Source: Sacculina carcini (Eukaryota > Arthropoda > Thecostraca > Sacculinidae). Taken from it: a DNA stretch of 64,000 bases. Positions 28,849-43,300 of this stretch are shown in pieces; the first letter of the stretch is position 1; every line of letters starts with the position of its first letter. The stretch is taken from positions 4,549,049 through 4,613,048 of the forward strand of contig OU696590.1 in assembly GCA_916048095.2 (NCBI GenBank), read 5' to 3'. Under the pieces are notes generated by a model that made no database searches, was not told the origin of the DNA, and saw nothing but the letters and a program-made list of their open reading frames with translations. The position numbers were made by a program, and so were the translations under genes.

Positions 28849-29126
28849 ATGACTGAGAAGCTCTCATCCGATGGACTGTTCAACGGATCTAACAACGCCT
28901 TGCTGTCTCGGCATCAAAAACGACCGCAGGCTGGATCAGCTCCGTTGGCCAGCGTGGAAGATCTGCCCGCGCAGCTTCTGCTACTCGCCAGCCCTGTCTC
29001 AGTGCGTGATTCGCCCTCAGAACGACCGGCGTTTGCCTCCAGCGTTAAGAACGTCTCTGACATGCAGCTGCTGGACACGACTACCAGTGGGTCGCCACCA
29101 CCACGCTCCCGCCAGCCCGTCGACCA
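28849..29126 (+). CDS. Alternative first exon 1b of the nucleoside transporter
   Basis: ATG at 28849 in a good context (ttaccATGa) opens a 278-nt exon of 92 codons plus 2 bases, ending PVDCA|gtgagt. Spliced to 32194 it reads PVDQYHLVYMVF and gives 505 aa. The peptide is Ser/Pro-rich and cytosolic. It contains APLASVEDLPAQLLLL, a motif shared with exon 1c (APLASVEDLSEDMLY). The shared motif and identical splice phase indicate that exons 1b and 1c arose by duplication and serve as alternative N-termini. Acidic and leucine-rich N-terminal motifs in the SLC29 family can direct endosomal or lysosomal sorting, so isoforms may differ in location; that is inference. Confidence 0.72.
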
Positions 29127-29190
29127 GTGAGTAATTGGGGATTACTGCTGGTCAATTAACAGAATATTGGAGCGATGAGCGAGTAGAGGG

Positions 29191-29339
<149 letters not shown>

Positions 29340-30387
29340 AATGTGTGTTTGTGACGGTTTGTGTGGATCTTTCGGGTACAGAATCAGAGTGTGAGGAACA
29401 TGATGGTGTGAGGAACATGGGGTGTTTTGATGTAATTCAGACTGTTGAGTTTGTATTAACAGGGGATAAATTGTATTTTATATTGAATCGTTTCTTTATT
29501 ATGAGCTTCATGAAGTTTTTGTTTGTGAAGCAAAATTTAGTTTCAATAACCAGCTCGAATTTGAGTTGTCCGTTAGAGCGGTAACTTAGTGGGGTTAATT
29601 GTGGGAATCAGCAACTATGGCAACTAGCAAAAGACTTGGAATGCGGATTCATTTGTTAATTGGTACGATCATAGCTTCAGTTTGTCTGAATACCCATTTA
29701 CGATAGCTGTACATTGCCAAGACAAAGGCGATTGTGAATTGCCCATTTTCTTAGGGAATTTCACCCCAATGTTAAACCATATTTAATCAAATGGCAATTG
29801 TACGTGTTAACTGTTTGTACTTTATCTTTCTATTCACAAGGTCAATAGCGTCGTATTTCGAAACGCTCGCGTTTTCTTGGTGTATGTTTACATAGAATGA
29901 AGTCGTTTTTCTCTAGGCTTGTTTGTTTTAAATTGTGTGACTTATTTGCTCTTTATGACTGGACTTTGTCGCTTAGCTGTATTCCACCTCGATTATTTAT
30001 TTATCTGTTGTTTTTTGCATGTCGTTCCATTTCTCTCTCTGGAGCGTGTATAAGTGCGTGCGCATGTATGTGTGCTTGTGTGTGTATGTGTGTGTGTGCG
30101 TGTGTGTGTGTGTGTGAATGTGACGGAAGCTGGACGTTTTCAGTTGGTTGTGAGGCCCAGATTGAGCTCGCTGTTTTGTGACGGGACCTCTTGATTCCAT
30201 TTATCTGTCAAAGTTTTGCACGCTTCTGTGTTATCCGACTTTCCCTGGTCCCATATTTATTTCCCGTTAGTTTTTCTTGTTTTTGAGTTGTTGAGCGTCG
30301 CCACATTCAAGCAAACTGCCTCGTTTGCTCCTGCTGCGTCTGCTGGCATTGATTGATTAAAAGCGACAACCAGTGTAGAGGTGGAGT

Positions 30388-33300
30388 ATGGACGAATTTG
30401 AGCGCGCGGGTGTCAGTGCCGAAACGAACACCACTGATGATTCGACCAGCGAAGCTGGCAATGAGGCTGATACATCGGCCGGATCGACTCTGTGCATTCC
30501 CGATCACCACGACCCTCGCCGGATGGATCCTGATCGCTGGCAACATCTGCTGGATACTGCGGCACCGCTGGCCAGTGTTGAAGACTTGTCTGAAGACATG
30601 CTCTACGACTCCGTACTACAGCACTTGCCGTCAGTGATATTGTCGAGCGATTTCCTGACGTCCGTGAGAGTGGGCAGCAGGAACGCTAGCTGTCGTCTGC
30701 CGGCGACGCTGGGAGACGGTGTCGGTGGCAAATACGGCACCGACGAGCAGTGGAAGATTGCAGCGGCCGCTGGGGGCGTCAGAATGCACAGAAGGCACGC
30801 CGATATCAAGCCGTCTGATTTGTGAGTGATGTTGGCTGCAGCTGGAAACATCCAGTTGAACTGGCGTAGTTGAAAGTCGTCACAGATCGGAGGATGTGTT
30901 TGCGAGTCACTTGGTGCCAAGTGCTACAGTGTACTCTTCAAATAGCGAACCTCCAGATACATTAAATCTCCAAATAGCGGAACACTTATTTGGTCCCGTT
31001 CAAAAGTTTATCAAATACGTGTTAATTACTGTAGTGACGCAACGAGAGGCAACACGAACAACTAGATATATTATACTCACAAACTCACACAAGATAACCG
31101 AACAAAACCTGATACAAGAATCACCACGCCGAAACCACAACCACACGTCACCTCGTTAATCACGAGAACCAATAGCACACTGCGGCGCTAACGTAGTTAT
31201 AAGAACAATAACAAATATATAAACAATGAACACTACAATTACACCTCCAAATAGCGAAATTCAAACCTCCGAATAGCGGAAACATCCAAACAACGGAATG
31301 ATCAATCAGTCCTACTCATATAGTACAATTACATTTGAAATTACGGGAAACGGGGTTATGTGTGGTTTTTAAATGAAAGATGTATGGAATATGTTGACTC
31401 CAGCTTGTCAACTGACAACAGTTGACTGTTGCAAGCTGATTGGTAGAAATGATTGAGTTATTAGGGCCGGCTATAGGCATGGATATACACACAGGCACAT
31501 CATTAGGCATAGACAAACTAGGCGGCCGCCTAGAACTCCAGTTTGGTGAGGTTCTTGCACAAGAATCATACAAGAATTTATACCATCTTATAATATTGAC
31601 AATTCGGTTTACTATTGCATCGGACACTAATGATGTGCTCAATATTGATGAAATTGGTCTCTCCTGCAAATTGCAGCATAAAAGACCGTTGCGTACAGAG
31701 GAGACCGCCGCACAGCTGAAAAATTTTCTGGGGTAATAATTTTTTTGGTAGAATCATATGAGAAAGATGCAAAGTGGTAAATAATCAGGTAGTATTTTCT
31801 GAAAATGAACAATTAACAGTAAAAAGGTTGATAACCATTGCTGCAGAGCACACCTCCAAATAGCTGAAACCTCCAAATGGCGCAATTGTTTGTCGGTCCC
31901 TTCGTGGCCGCTTTTTGAAGGGCCGACTGTACTTTCAGCACGGACGGTCTGTCTCCACTTTCATGCCGATTCATACCACGCGGTGGGACAGTAAAAATCT
32001 TTGTGTGTATATTCTCGCGAAATATCTTCATAAATGGTTTTTAATGTATCCATTATATTCTTCACATATTCTTTTACCTGGCTTCCATGATTTTGCCAGG
32101 TGTGTTGTCTTCTATTTTCTAAGAGATACCAAGTGTATTCGTTAACGAGCTTGTCTGTGTGTGCGTATGTGTTTGCGTGTGTGTGTGTGTCAGGTATCAT
32201 TTGGTGTACATGGTGTTTGTTCTACACGGCATTGGCACACTGATGCCTTGGAATATGTTCATCACTGCGAAAAACGTGAGCTGACGCAATTATCACAAAC
32301 TCAATCATTTGCTTGTTGTTAGTCGTATTCGTTTCTAAATTTTTCTTCGCGCCGATTTTCGAGCGCACATAAGTTATTGATGAATTGCTTAAAAACAGTC
32401 GAACTGTCTGATTGCAATTCATCCATTTATTCTACAATATAAGAGAAAATGCTCACTGTCTTGGCATTTTGCGTGATAAAATGTACTGTGGTCAGAACTC
32501 TGTGATACGATCATGCTGCCAATTCAAGTTATATAAAATTAAGAAATGAAAAAAACTTAAGCTAATAATATTACATTAAATAAAAATAATATATTAAATA
32601 TAGTAACAGAAAAATACATCTCATAGTCGCCCCTACAAATAATTAATACTAATGAAGATAATTAACAACAATTACTATGGAAAAGTATTCATATTATAAA
32701 TAATATAAATATTAAATATTAATATTAGTGTTATTCATATTAAATAGTATTATTAATAATATTTGTTATTATAGTATGATTATTAATAATTTTTAGTATT
32801 ATTTTATTATATATTTACTGTTAATGATATTTGTATGTAATGTGTTATTAATATACTATAATAGTAGTAATAACTATTATTATTGTAATAATTTGTACTA
32901 ATTGTAAACAAATTATTGTCCTGTTCCAGAATATGTATTCAAAGACAGGCGCGCATGGGACATCGCTGTCCCACGCGCGCCTACAAGACCACACCACTCG
33001 TAGACACGCCTCAAGACCGACTCCCCATATCCTTAGTTACAGTCACCAGCAAAGTTCAGCACACACGCGCACCCACACACGCACACACACACACAATCAC
33101 GCGCATACACATACACACGTGCACACCATCTGCCTGTACAATCAGTGCTGCGCATAGTGGTGCAAAAAAACGTTTTTTTTGTTGCGGTTTTTTGTGGAAA
33201 AAACAAGTTCTTTTAGTTTTTTTTTAGAATTAGCCCCAATTGTCATCGGATGTAGGATTTTAGTACATATAAATGAGTTCAATTGATGTTTTGTACATCT

Positions 33301-36300
33301 TTACGTGTCTTATTTCAAAGATAATTTGATAATAGTATAAAAAACAAAAATATTTATCAATAAATATCCCAGGAGACTGATTGAAAGTGCATCCGGGTCC
33401 GGTGGTTTAGGTTTTTTTCATTGAGAAAACCCATGTTTTTAAAGATGGTTATAATTATGTGGATATTTGAAATAGTTTGTCAGCAGAACAAAACAAATTC
33501 ATTTAGTAATTATGTGTTTTTTTAATGAAACCATGTTCTTATGAAAAATGCAATGATGTTTTTCAAACTGGTTTTAAATTCGTTTTATTAATGTACAGGT
33601 TTAGAAAATGTTGACAGCAGAACAAGACAAGTTAATTGGTTGGTCAAGTGTTTTTTGACATATGTATATGTAAACTAACGCTTTTTGAATGAAACAATGC
33701 TTTCTAGAACAGTCTCTCAAGAAAAATAGATTTGATTGATGTAGGTTCAAATACCTTTTGTATATCAAGTAAGGTGCTGGTATAAGGGACTGGTTAAACC
33801 ACTTGATTTAAATTGTTTTTAACCATGTTTTCTTCTAAATATATTTTTTTAGAACGCTTTTCTTAGATGTAGAAATCTTAAAAAAATATTGGCGGCAGAT
33901 CAAGGAAAGAAGTTAGTAAAGTAGTTAGTTAATTAGTAAAGTAATGTAGTTAGTAAAGTAGTAGCTAGTTAGGAAAGTATGCAGTTATTTGTGTTCAAAT
34001 ACATTTTTGTACATTCAATATATTTGCTCAGTCGTTTTTTTCCTACACGAAAATATTGTCCGTTTTTCTGGTCAGGATTGCCACTCTGAATAATTTGACC
34101 CGCTTTTATTCGTAGTTTCATGAGGGACACTAATTTTGTGTGTATATTTGTAGTATTTGTGTAAATATTTGCAGTGTTTGTACAATAATAATTGCAAATT
34201 TGCAATTTGCAAATAATTGATCTGTTGAATGAAATGATGAAAGTGATTGTAATCAACGTAGTTCATTTCTGGTAGGAAAAAAATAATATGTAAAGAATAA
34301 AAAAAAATATGGAACCTGTTGTTTTTTTAAAACAGTTTCGGTTTTAGCAGAAAAACGGTTCTCAAGCCCTGCTTTCTTACACAATGATTAACTCAATATT
34401 TGAATGCAAAACTGTACTGTACATAGAAGTGCCGCACAGTGCAAACAATGGTATTAGGGCTTTCAGACACATTATAACCATTTTATTGTACATATTTAAT
34501 GATAATTCAATTCGATAAGGTCACTAATAGCATGAATAACTCATGTGTTGATAAAAATAACTCATTTAACATCCCAAATATTTCATTTCAATAATTTGAA
34601 TAATTTACATGACTCTTAAAAAACGTGATTTTGGTCGAGGTTTTTTTGACAAAGAAACGTTTTTTTTAAAAAAGCATCGTTTTTTAGGTCGCATCTCTAG
34701 TTGCGCATACAAACACGCACGCATTCACAAACAAACATCTACCGCTCGCGCAAGAACCACAGCCACACAAACACGCGCACACTTTCACTCGCGCTAACAT
34801 ACACACTTGCATACGCAAACATCATAGCCCAAGCACACACACACACTAATAGCTCAGCAATATACCACAATAATTTTATCATTTTTAATGTACGAGTGTA
34901 TGTAATATATTTCAAATGTACTCGTATATAGCATCCTATGAATTTCATTTTGTTATTTTCTTTAATAAAGTAAAGAAGTATATATTTTTATTCATATTAT
35001 TATTTTTGTTACTTATATCTTTTTTCATTTCATATATTTCATTATTTTATGAAACTTGAATCAACAGCACTATATCTATTATATCTATTATATCTATTAT
35101 ATCTATTATATCTATTATATCTATTATATCTATTATATCTATTATATCTATTTATCGTAAAACCTCCATTTGAACCGAGCCTCTAATACAGGACCGGGCA
35201 ACCTTTTCAAAGTGAGGGCCAGATGAGATTCTTGGAAGAGGTCGCGGCCCGAGTGAACAACGAAATCTCATACTACTACTACAAAATATAATAATGACAA
35301 TAATGATACAAATAAAATGTAAAAGTAGTTCAATAATATAAGAAAATTGGAAAACTTAAGATTTATTGGAATTTTTTCTCTACTTTTAGTGGGAAATCTG
35401 CGGGCCGTATTGCAATAATAAAGCATAGCAGTGTGGCGGGCCGAACTAAGCTGAGTCTTCGCGGGCCGGATGTGGCCCGCCCCTGCTCTAATAGAATGGA
35501 ACCTTTAGGGAGCAATTGAAATATAGAACAGCACCCTATAATTCGCTGGTGGATTCAGCGGGGGACTCAGAGGACTGAAGACCTTCCAAAATGTTTCCAT
35601 CAACTCCTCATAACTATGACCTTCACTAAAAGAAACCAAGAAAACATATCTTTCTGTGGAATCTGTTGATACAAGCATTACCGCAAAGCATACTCGCACA
35701 TTATTGTGTAAATGTGTGTATATACCATAGACAAATGTCCCAAGTCATGACCTTCACAAGCTACCCAATCTCTCATACATGGTTCAGCTCCTGCTGTCCC
35801 AAAAATTGCACTCTGGATCCGCTTCTGCTCTAATTGAACGACACCTCTGATTGAACGTCATTTGAATGAATTTCTTTATTTTGGAATGAATTTTCTTTAT
35901 TCTCTTTTTATAAGTAAATTTGTCATTACTTACCGGTACTTACTTGCCTTGTATGTGTACATTTTGTTAAATAAATATGCATACGTCACTGAGTTTTTTT
36001 TCCGTCAAATTTACCGTATCTTCTCAAAATTCTGACCAGCTAGGCGAAAAATAGAACTGCACCGTCTAATTGAACGTCACTTCTAGGAGAAGGTTCGAAA
36101 AATAGAACGCCGTACCGCTCAAATAGAGGTCTTACGCTATATATATTATATAAATAAATTATAACTAAATCAACATTAATAAACATAATAAAATTCATAA
36201 TAAATGTTAAATGGAATTGACTCCGATCACTATTTGATTGAATCATAAATATATTACCTCCGTATATACATATATATTTTTTAGCACGACTCCTTGCTCA

Positions 36301-37259
36301 TTGACTTCACCTGATGGCAGAATTATCTCAAATCTTGTTTTATATGTATGTTGCGAGATGAGGTTTTGGCAGCCAGATTACAAGCACGTACCTTCTGTAC
36401 CACTTACCTGTCTTGTACGACCGGGCCTGTGTCACATTGTGTCGATTGGTCATAGTCATCTCACGTGTGTGTGTTGGCGGGGGGCTATTTGAGGCAGTAT
36501 TTTGTACACTACAAGTTGTCGGTGGAGTATACAGGAGTTGTGTCGGAATATGCGACCAACTTTCTGCCCTACGTTGGTTTTGCATCGCAGATTCCCAACG
36601 TAATCATCAACTGGGTCAACGTGTTTGTCAGAATCGGGTGAGAGTACGGAAATTTCTAGAACCTCTCTGGATGTCTCTTTACTCTCTTCAATGCCCCAAA
36701 CACTTTTAGTGTCATCCTAGTCCATTGCATCTTTTTATTTTGCAGGTTCTCGTTTGTTTGTTCAACTTGTTGTGTATTCGTATCTGTTCCTCTCCTAATT
36801 TTCAATCGTTTCCTTCTGCTCTTTGTACGCATCTCTTTGAATCCTCCCCTATCTGTTGAATGTTTGCTATGTAGATGTTTGTGTATATGCTTGCGGGTAT
36901 GTGTATAAAATCTGATTGTCACACTATAGTGATTGAATTTTGATGACTTCTGGTTTATGTCTCACTGGCTTTTGTCGAGCACACAGTATTCACGTGAACG
37001 TGCACAAAATCCCATATGATGGCCGCTTGATTTTCAACCGCATAACTGTTCATGGTTTTTGCATCTGAGCTACTTGAAGATCAGTTCCATTAGACTGCAG
37101 GAGAATTGAGTTCTATCAATGATTTGCGCAATCATCTTTATTACTCCATTTTGCGTATCACTTTCTTTGTTACATCATTCTGTCCATCGATGTATATTTT
37201 GGAACAATAATTTTATATATAATTTCACTCCTTACCCTGTCCTCTGTACGAAAGCCACT

Positions 37260-37325
<66 letters not shown>

Positions 37326-40300
37326 GGTGACAGAGGGTCGTTGTCAGTGCGTATTGTGTGGTGTCTGGTGGTGATGTCTTTTGTGTTTGTCGGCACCGTC
37401 CTGCTGGCCATGGTCGACTCCTCGGCCTGGCCCGGCGCCTTCTTTCTCACCACCATGACGTCGGTGGTGGTGATGAACGGTGAGACAGCCAGTGAGATGT
37501 CAGCCAGTCGATAAGCTGGCTAGGGTCACTGGTATCTCTCTCGAATGTCTTGCGACATCATGTCAGCATATAATCATAACCAAGAACATGATCAAGGACA
37601 ATATGACCAAGAAGTGCAAGATGGAGGATCAGATGAACTAAAGGATTAAATTGAATTTCATCACATTCTGCTCAAATAATACATATTTTGTGTGATATGT
37701 CTACTGGCACACACGCTGGTATTTCAGGCTGAGAGGGATATTTTATCTGCTGCATGTTAATGACATGCAATCCAGAGACAACAGTTAGTTTGATCTCTCA
37801 ACTGTCTTTATTGATCCGTTCTTGGCAGTATGCGTTCGTGGTGAGCCAGCGTATCGTTCGGCATACGCACGTGTTGAGAATATGATGATATGATAATATG
37901 ATGTTATATCTGATTTCGGGTTTTCGCACACGAGCAAGGGAAGGGTTTCAGCTTTTTCTTCCGGTTCGTTCTATTGAATTCGTTGACATAGTTGACCTAT
38001 ACCGAGGCAGCTCATATGTTCAGGCTTCATTGAACGAGGTGACTATGGGGCCCAGGCTGTTTGCCACTTTCTATTGACCAATACATTTGTATACGTTTCA
38101 GAGTTATTTGCGTCACGTGATGATGTTTTGCGTGGTCTCCGCAAACTCGTATTCCGGTCACACACAATTACCAACCATTGGTGTACGGCGTACGTTTTGC
38201 TGACTGAGTGTGCTCGATTGGTATTGACGTGTATGCGTGTGTGTGTGTGTGTGTGTGTGCAGTCGCCAATGGCATTTACCAGAACACTGTTTACGGCCTG
38301 GCCGCTAAACTGCCTTTTCGCTACACGGGCGCTGTTGTACTGGGATCGGTGAGCCAAATTCACAAACACATACATATGAAAGCTCTATTTGTGATACGGT
38401 ATATATGTTTCTCCGATAATAGACTGTGCTATAAAGCCTAAATATTTTTTTTGCTCCGTGATCTAGCGTTTGTGATTGCCTACCGTATATTCCAAATATG
38501 TGTGTGTATGCATGTGTGTGTGTATATATGAGGGTAGAATGTGAGCGGCACATTCACGGCCCTCATCAACATTCTCTCCATCGCCATGGCGCCCGATCCT
38601 CGCACGGCGGCCATCTATTATTTTATCACGGCGCTGTTTGTACTGCTGGCCTGTTTTGACACCTACTTTGCACTGCCGCTCAGTGTGAGTCCACTGCTGT
38701 TCAGTGTCTCATGTCAAGGTCTCAAACGCGCAACCCGCGCAGCAATTGAAAAATCATCTTGCGGCCCGCCCAGAGCAATAGCAACCAGACTCCGAACCGT
38801 CGACTGAGGGCCCCGAGTGTTGAGGGGCCCCGTCGACTCACGCATGATATTGTAATTTACCATAAAGTAGCGCATAAATGTACTGTATGTCTAAAGGAGT
38901 CTGAGGGGCTGCTCGTAACTGCATTCTCCTCTATTGAAGTCGGACCTCTATTTTATGGGTGCTTTATTTATAGTTGGTGCCCCAATATCGCCTCGGGGGG
39001 AGGCAGTATAAGACCTCGAATTGGATCTGGGCCCGCCAATACAATTAAGAAACTAAACAAAAAATACATAGATAAGTTCACATGTATTACATAATTTGAT
39101 TTCATTATACATTATTTAATTTATATTGCCGTCAGTTTTTCTGGATATTGAAGTCAGTTGCCTGATTGTGTGTATTGGTATATTATACACGAATAAATTG
39201 CACTGTGTATGCATGTCCTATATATGCAACCCGCGTGCCATTTCTATTTCATAAAATGGATTATCTCATCATGTGAATTTAAAAGACATGTCCTATAATC
39301 CTTTATTCTCGTCTCTTCCGCGCTTCCGTTGTATGCAGTCTTGTGTGAACTTTCTCCGCGAACGGTCGTGCTTTCCTCGTTCCCTCTAAACCACTGTTTG
39401 TTGCCTTTACCCTTGTTTACGTGTTCGTGTACTATTGAGGGAGTGAGCGAGTGAGTCAGTCGCGTGCCCGTAAGTGAGTGCGCCAATCCGCGTGGTTTGT
39501 ACGTGGGTACATTCGTGTGTGTGTCTGTGTGCACGTGTCCGGTGTGCGACCCGTCGCCATCGTTGTCCTGTCTTGTGCTCTTTCTCTCGCTTTTTCGTCT
39601 GCTTTATTCGTCCACCCCACCATGCCTGTAATGAAGAACGCTGATTGTTCGGTGTGCAACACACCGTCCAGCGATATTTCGTGTGGACTCTGTGGGCAGC
39701 ACCTGCACAAAAAGTGCATCAATGTCTCAGCAGGTTTGCTGCGACAAATCGCAAAATCTTCACTCCGTTGGCACTGCATGGATTGCCATGAAAAGTTATC
39801 CTTGATTGCTGACAATCATCGCCCATTCACAAGATCTTCTGACGGTGGCATCATCACTGGATTGAGTCCATCTCTCGAAAAACAAATTGACACCAAGATA
39901 TCCACAGCTGTTGCTGCACTGAGGGCTGAGTTTATGGATTCACTTGATAACGCCATCAATATACCTCCTGTCGCCGCCACTGCTGCTCCTGTCTCCGCCA
40001 CTGCTCCTGACGCCGCCACTGCTCCTCTCACCGCCACTGCTGCTCCTGTCGCCGCCACTGCTGCTGTCGCCGCCACTGCTGCTGTCACCGCCACTGCTGC
40101 TGTCGCCGCCACTGCTGCTGCTGTCGACGCCACTGCTGCACCTGCGCCTGCAAGTACTGTAACCTCTGCCTTCACTAACCGCAAAACATTTTGTGATGGT
40201 CATAACGGTAATTTGTCTGCGGTGGGTGGTTTGGCTCCGAAGAAAAATGCATTGTACTCATGCATTCTGAAATCTGATTCTGTGTCAAGCGAGCAAATTG

Positions 40301-43300
40301 CGTCTGCCCTATTCAATATCCCTATTAGGGGTGTCTCAAAAACTGAGACAGCATTTGTGATCAAATGCGACTCCGCCTCCGGTGTGGCATTGACCATGAA
40401 TTCCCTGTCGAAATCTTTCCGACATTCCGACATATCACAGCCTTCTCGAGCCCCTATTACGCCTAAAATCACTATTCCCAACATTCCTCCTAGTTTGTCT
40501 TCCAATGCTCTTGTTGAATCAATATCCGCCAAAAATCCGTCGCTCTCCCCGTTCATAGAGGATGGAAGCATGAAGTTCTTGTTCTTCACTTTCGCTAAGT
40601 CTAATTCGCGCTGTGCTGTTTTTGCCGTGACCCCCATTTGTCGAGATGCCATACGCGTCCTTGGGGACAGAGTATACGCCCACCTATCATGTCTCCCTGT
40701 CCACTCTAGATACTGGATTTCTTGTTGTAAATCGTGCCTAGGCATGGGTCACAGTGCTTCCAAGTGTCGCTCCAGACCATCCTCACCTACGTGCGGTCAC
40801 TGTGCCGGCACACATTCTTCTTCCCAATGCCATGATCGTGGCAACCTAAAATTCTTCAGATGTAGTTTAGCAGGGTTGATGTCTCACCACTCCGCCTTCT
40901 CGCTATCTTGCCCTTCATTTGTTGACGCCGTTGTTGACTTGAAACAACGTACTGAGGAGTCAAAAAACTGATTCTGAATGCTTTGATCCCAGTGAGCCCT
41001 CGCACCACCTTTCCTTCCGTTACTTCAATTATTCCTGGTGTCTCTGAATGGGAAATTAAGCCACAAATTGGCCTTCTCAACATTCGATCGGCCAGGAATA
41101 AGGTTTCTTACATCACTGATCTCCTTTCAAGATATGGCCTAGACTTCCTTTGCCTCACGGAAACTTGGCTACAAGATCTGGAATGTAACTCTTTCCTGGC
41201 GGCTTTACCTTCCTCATACTCTTTTTTGCACGCATCGAGGTCTTCGTCGTCACATCACTCCAAAGGCGGTGGTGTTGGTATAGTTTTTCGCAAACCTTAT
41301 TCTGCCCGCAAACATCAAACACTCACATTTGTTCCCATATCCTTTGAATACTTATCCCTAGTCACACATTACTCCTATGGCCAAATATTTTGTATTTCTA
41401 TTGTCTACAGGCATAATCACGCAGGGACATTGCCTGCTTTCTTCGATGAGTTCTCTGCACTCATTGAGAATTTGTCTGCGACATTCTCTGATTCTTTCAC
41501 TATCTTAGGGGACTTTAATTTCTGGACAAATGTGTCCCCTCCAACTCCATCGACCCACAGATTCCTATCTCTTATAGATTCTTATGCACTTACTCTACTC
41601 CCAAATTGTCCCACGCATATATCTGGCCACACACTAGACGTTGTTCTCGTTCCCTCTCCTCTCTTCATGCCCAACACTAGTAACCCCCTAGTGCAGGTTC
41701 TGCCACCTGATCAAAACATTTCCGACCACTCCCTGTTGTTGATTACCCTACCTACTCTCCATTCAACTCCTACAATCTAGGCAGATTCCAAAACTATTTC
41801 CTTCCATGATTATCGGTTGTATGATCATGGCACGTTCTCATTTTACTTCGCTCAGTTTCTTCCGCCTCTTAGCTTCTTGAATGTACCTGTTGAACTCCTG
41901 GAGTCATTTTTAGACTCGCGGCTTTCTGGTATCCGAGATTTGCTATTTCCTATCAAACACATAAAAACCTTGACTTCCCCTAAAAAACTAGATCTTCCGA
42001 AAAATATCATACAATCCAGGAGGGAGTTGCGCAAACTTGAGCGGGTTTGGTCTCGAACTCGTTGCGATGCCGACTGGGAAGCATTTACCTCATATCGTCG
42101 AGCCTATATATCATCTCTCGAGAAATTCAAAGTTGATAGGGTTTCAAATCTGCTCGCCAATAGTCATTCTTGTTCTCGGTGGTGCTTGCTAAACAAACTC
42201 ATTGGTAAACAGACTCGTATATCTCCCTCATTCACTGCGAAAGAGTTTGCAAATTTCCTCATATATAAGGCCTCTTCCCTTTTGGGAATTTACTCGTCCC
42301 CAGCACCAGTACCTCACACAGTAGTTAAAAGTGCAGTGAATCCTTTGCAGTCATTTGACCAATTAACTTTATTCGACACCTTACAAATTCTACGGAAAGC
42401 AAGACCTTCGTCATGCCCTCGAAATCCCATTTGCTATGGAAAGATTTCAAAAAGTATCTACTTATTAGCCCCTTTTTATACCCACCTCATCAACAGTTCG
42501 TTCCTCCAAAGCTCATTCCTCGCTTTAAAACACGCGGTTGTCAAACCTATACTAAAAAAACCTAATTTAGACACGTTTTCTACAGCGAATTATCGCCCCA
42601 TTTCCCTTCTAACATTCTCAGCCAAAATTATTGAAGCTGCCATTTACAAACAATTATCGCATTATATCATGGATAACAATTTTGTCGATCAATTTCAATC
42701 TGGTTTTATCAAGCATAGATCAACCGAAACCGCTCTTCTCAAAATTCAAAATGACGTTCTCCAACAGTTCTCCAACAGTTTTCATCTAAAACTCCAATTA
42801 TCCTTATTTCAATCGACCTTTCCTCAGCTTTTGATTTAGTTGATCATTCTGTCCTCATCCAGGATCTTCGTTCATTTGGTATATCTGATTCTGCTCTTTC
42901 ACTCTTCATTTCTTACCTATCCGACCGTAGCTTTTCTGTCCAAATTGATTCCGATGAGTCCCATTCACATCCAATCACTTCTGGTGTCCCTCAAGGATCT
43001 ATCCTCGGTCCCATTTTGTTCAACATTTTCATGTACTCCATTTGTCCTCTCCTCCGATCCATGTCTCTATCTTATCACCTCTTTGCCGACGATATACAAA
43101 TATATTTACCTGCTTTTCGCGAGAACGATATTCCTAACATATTCAACGCTATCAATTCCTGGGCTTCCTCTAGGTCACTTGTTATTAACCACTCTAAAAC
43201 CCAATTCCTACTATTGCAAACCCCTTCTATGGATTTCCAAGTGAACCAACTGAAAATACTGCCACAAGTTAAAAGTCTTGGTGTATATATTGATGCCTCA

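Larger units (their letters stand above)
35156..36136. mobile_element. Mariner-like MITE carrying two younger MITEs
   Basis: The inverted ends cgtaaaacctccatttga (35156-35173) and tcaaatagaggtcttacg (36119-36136) match at 16 of 18 positions, and TA occurs at both flanks. Its interior has gaacg-type repeats and no transposase. Two separate MITEs (35189-35485 and 35544-35827) sit inside it, so the net element is about 380 bp. Confidence 0.6.

Noticed and set aside
31440-31736. A small host gene in the transporter intron
   Set aside because: It lies inside a TA-flanked Tigger element and keeps only a transposase trace.
35069-35153. Telomere-like or CRISPR-like array
   Set aside because: A plain 9-bp minisatellite without spacers, in an animal intron.
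39622-40971. A host PHD-finger chromatin gene
   Set aside because: It is directly followed by a LINE endonuclease-RT in the same orientation and ends in nucleic-acid-binding knuckles typical of LINE ORF1.
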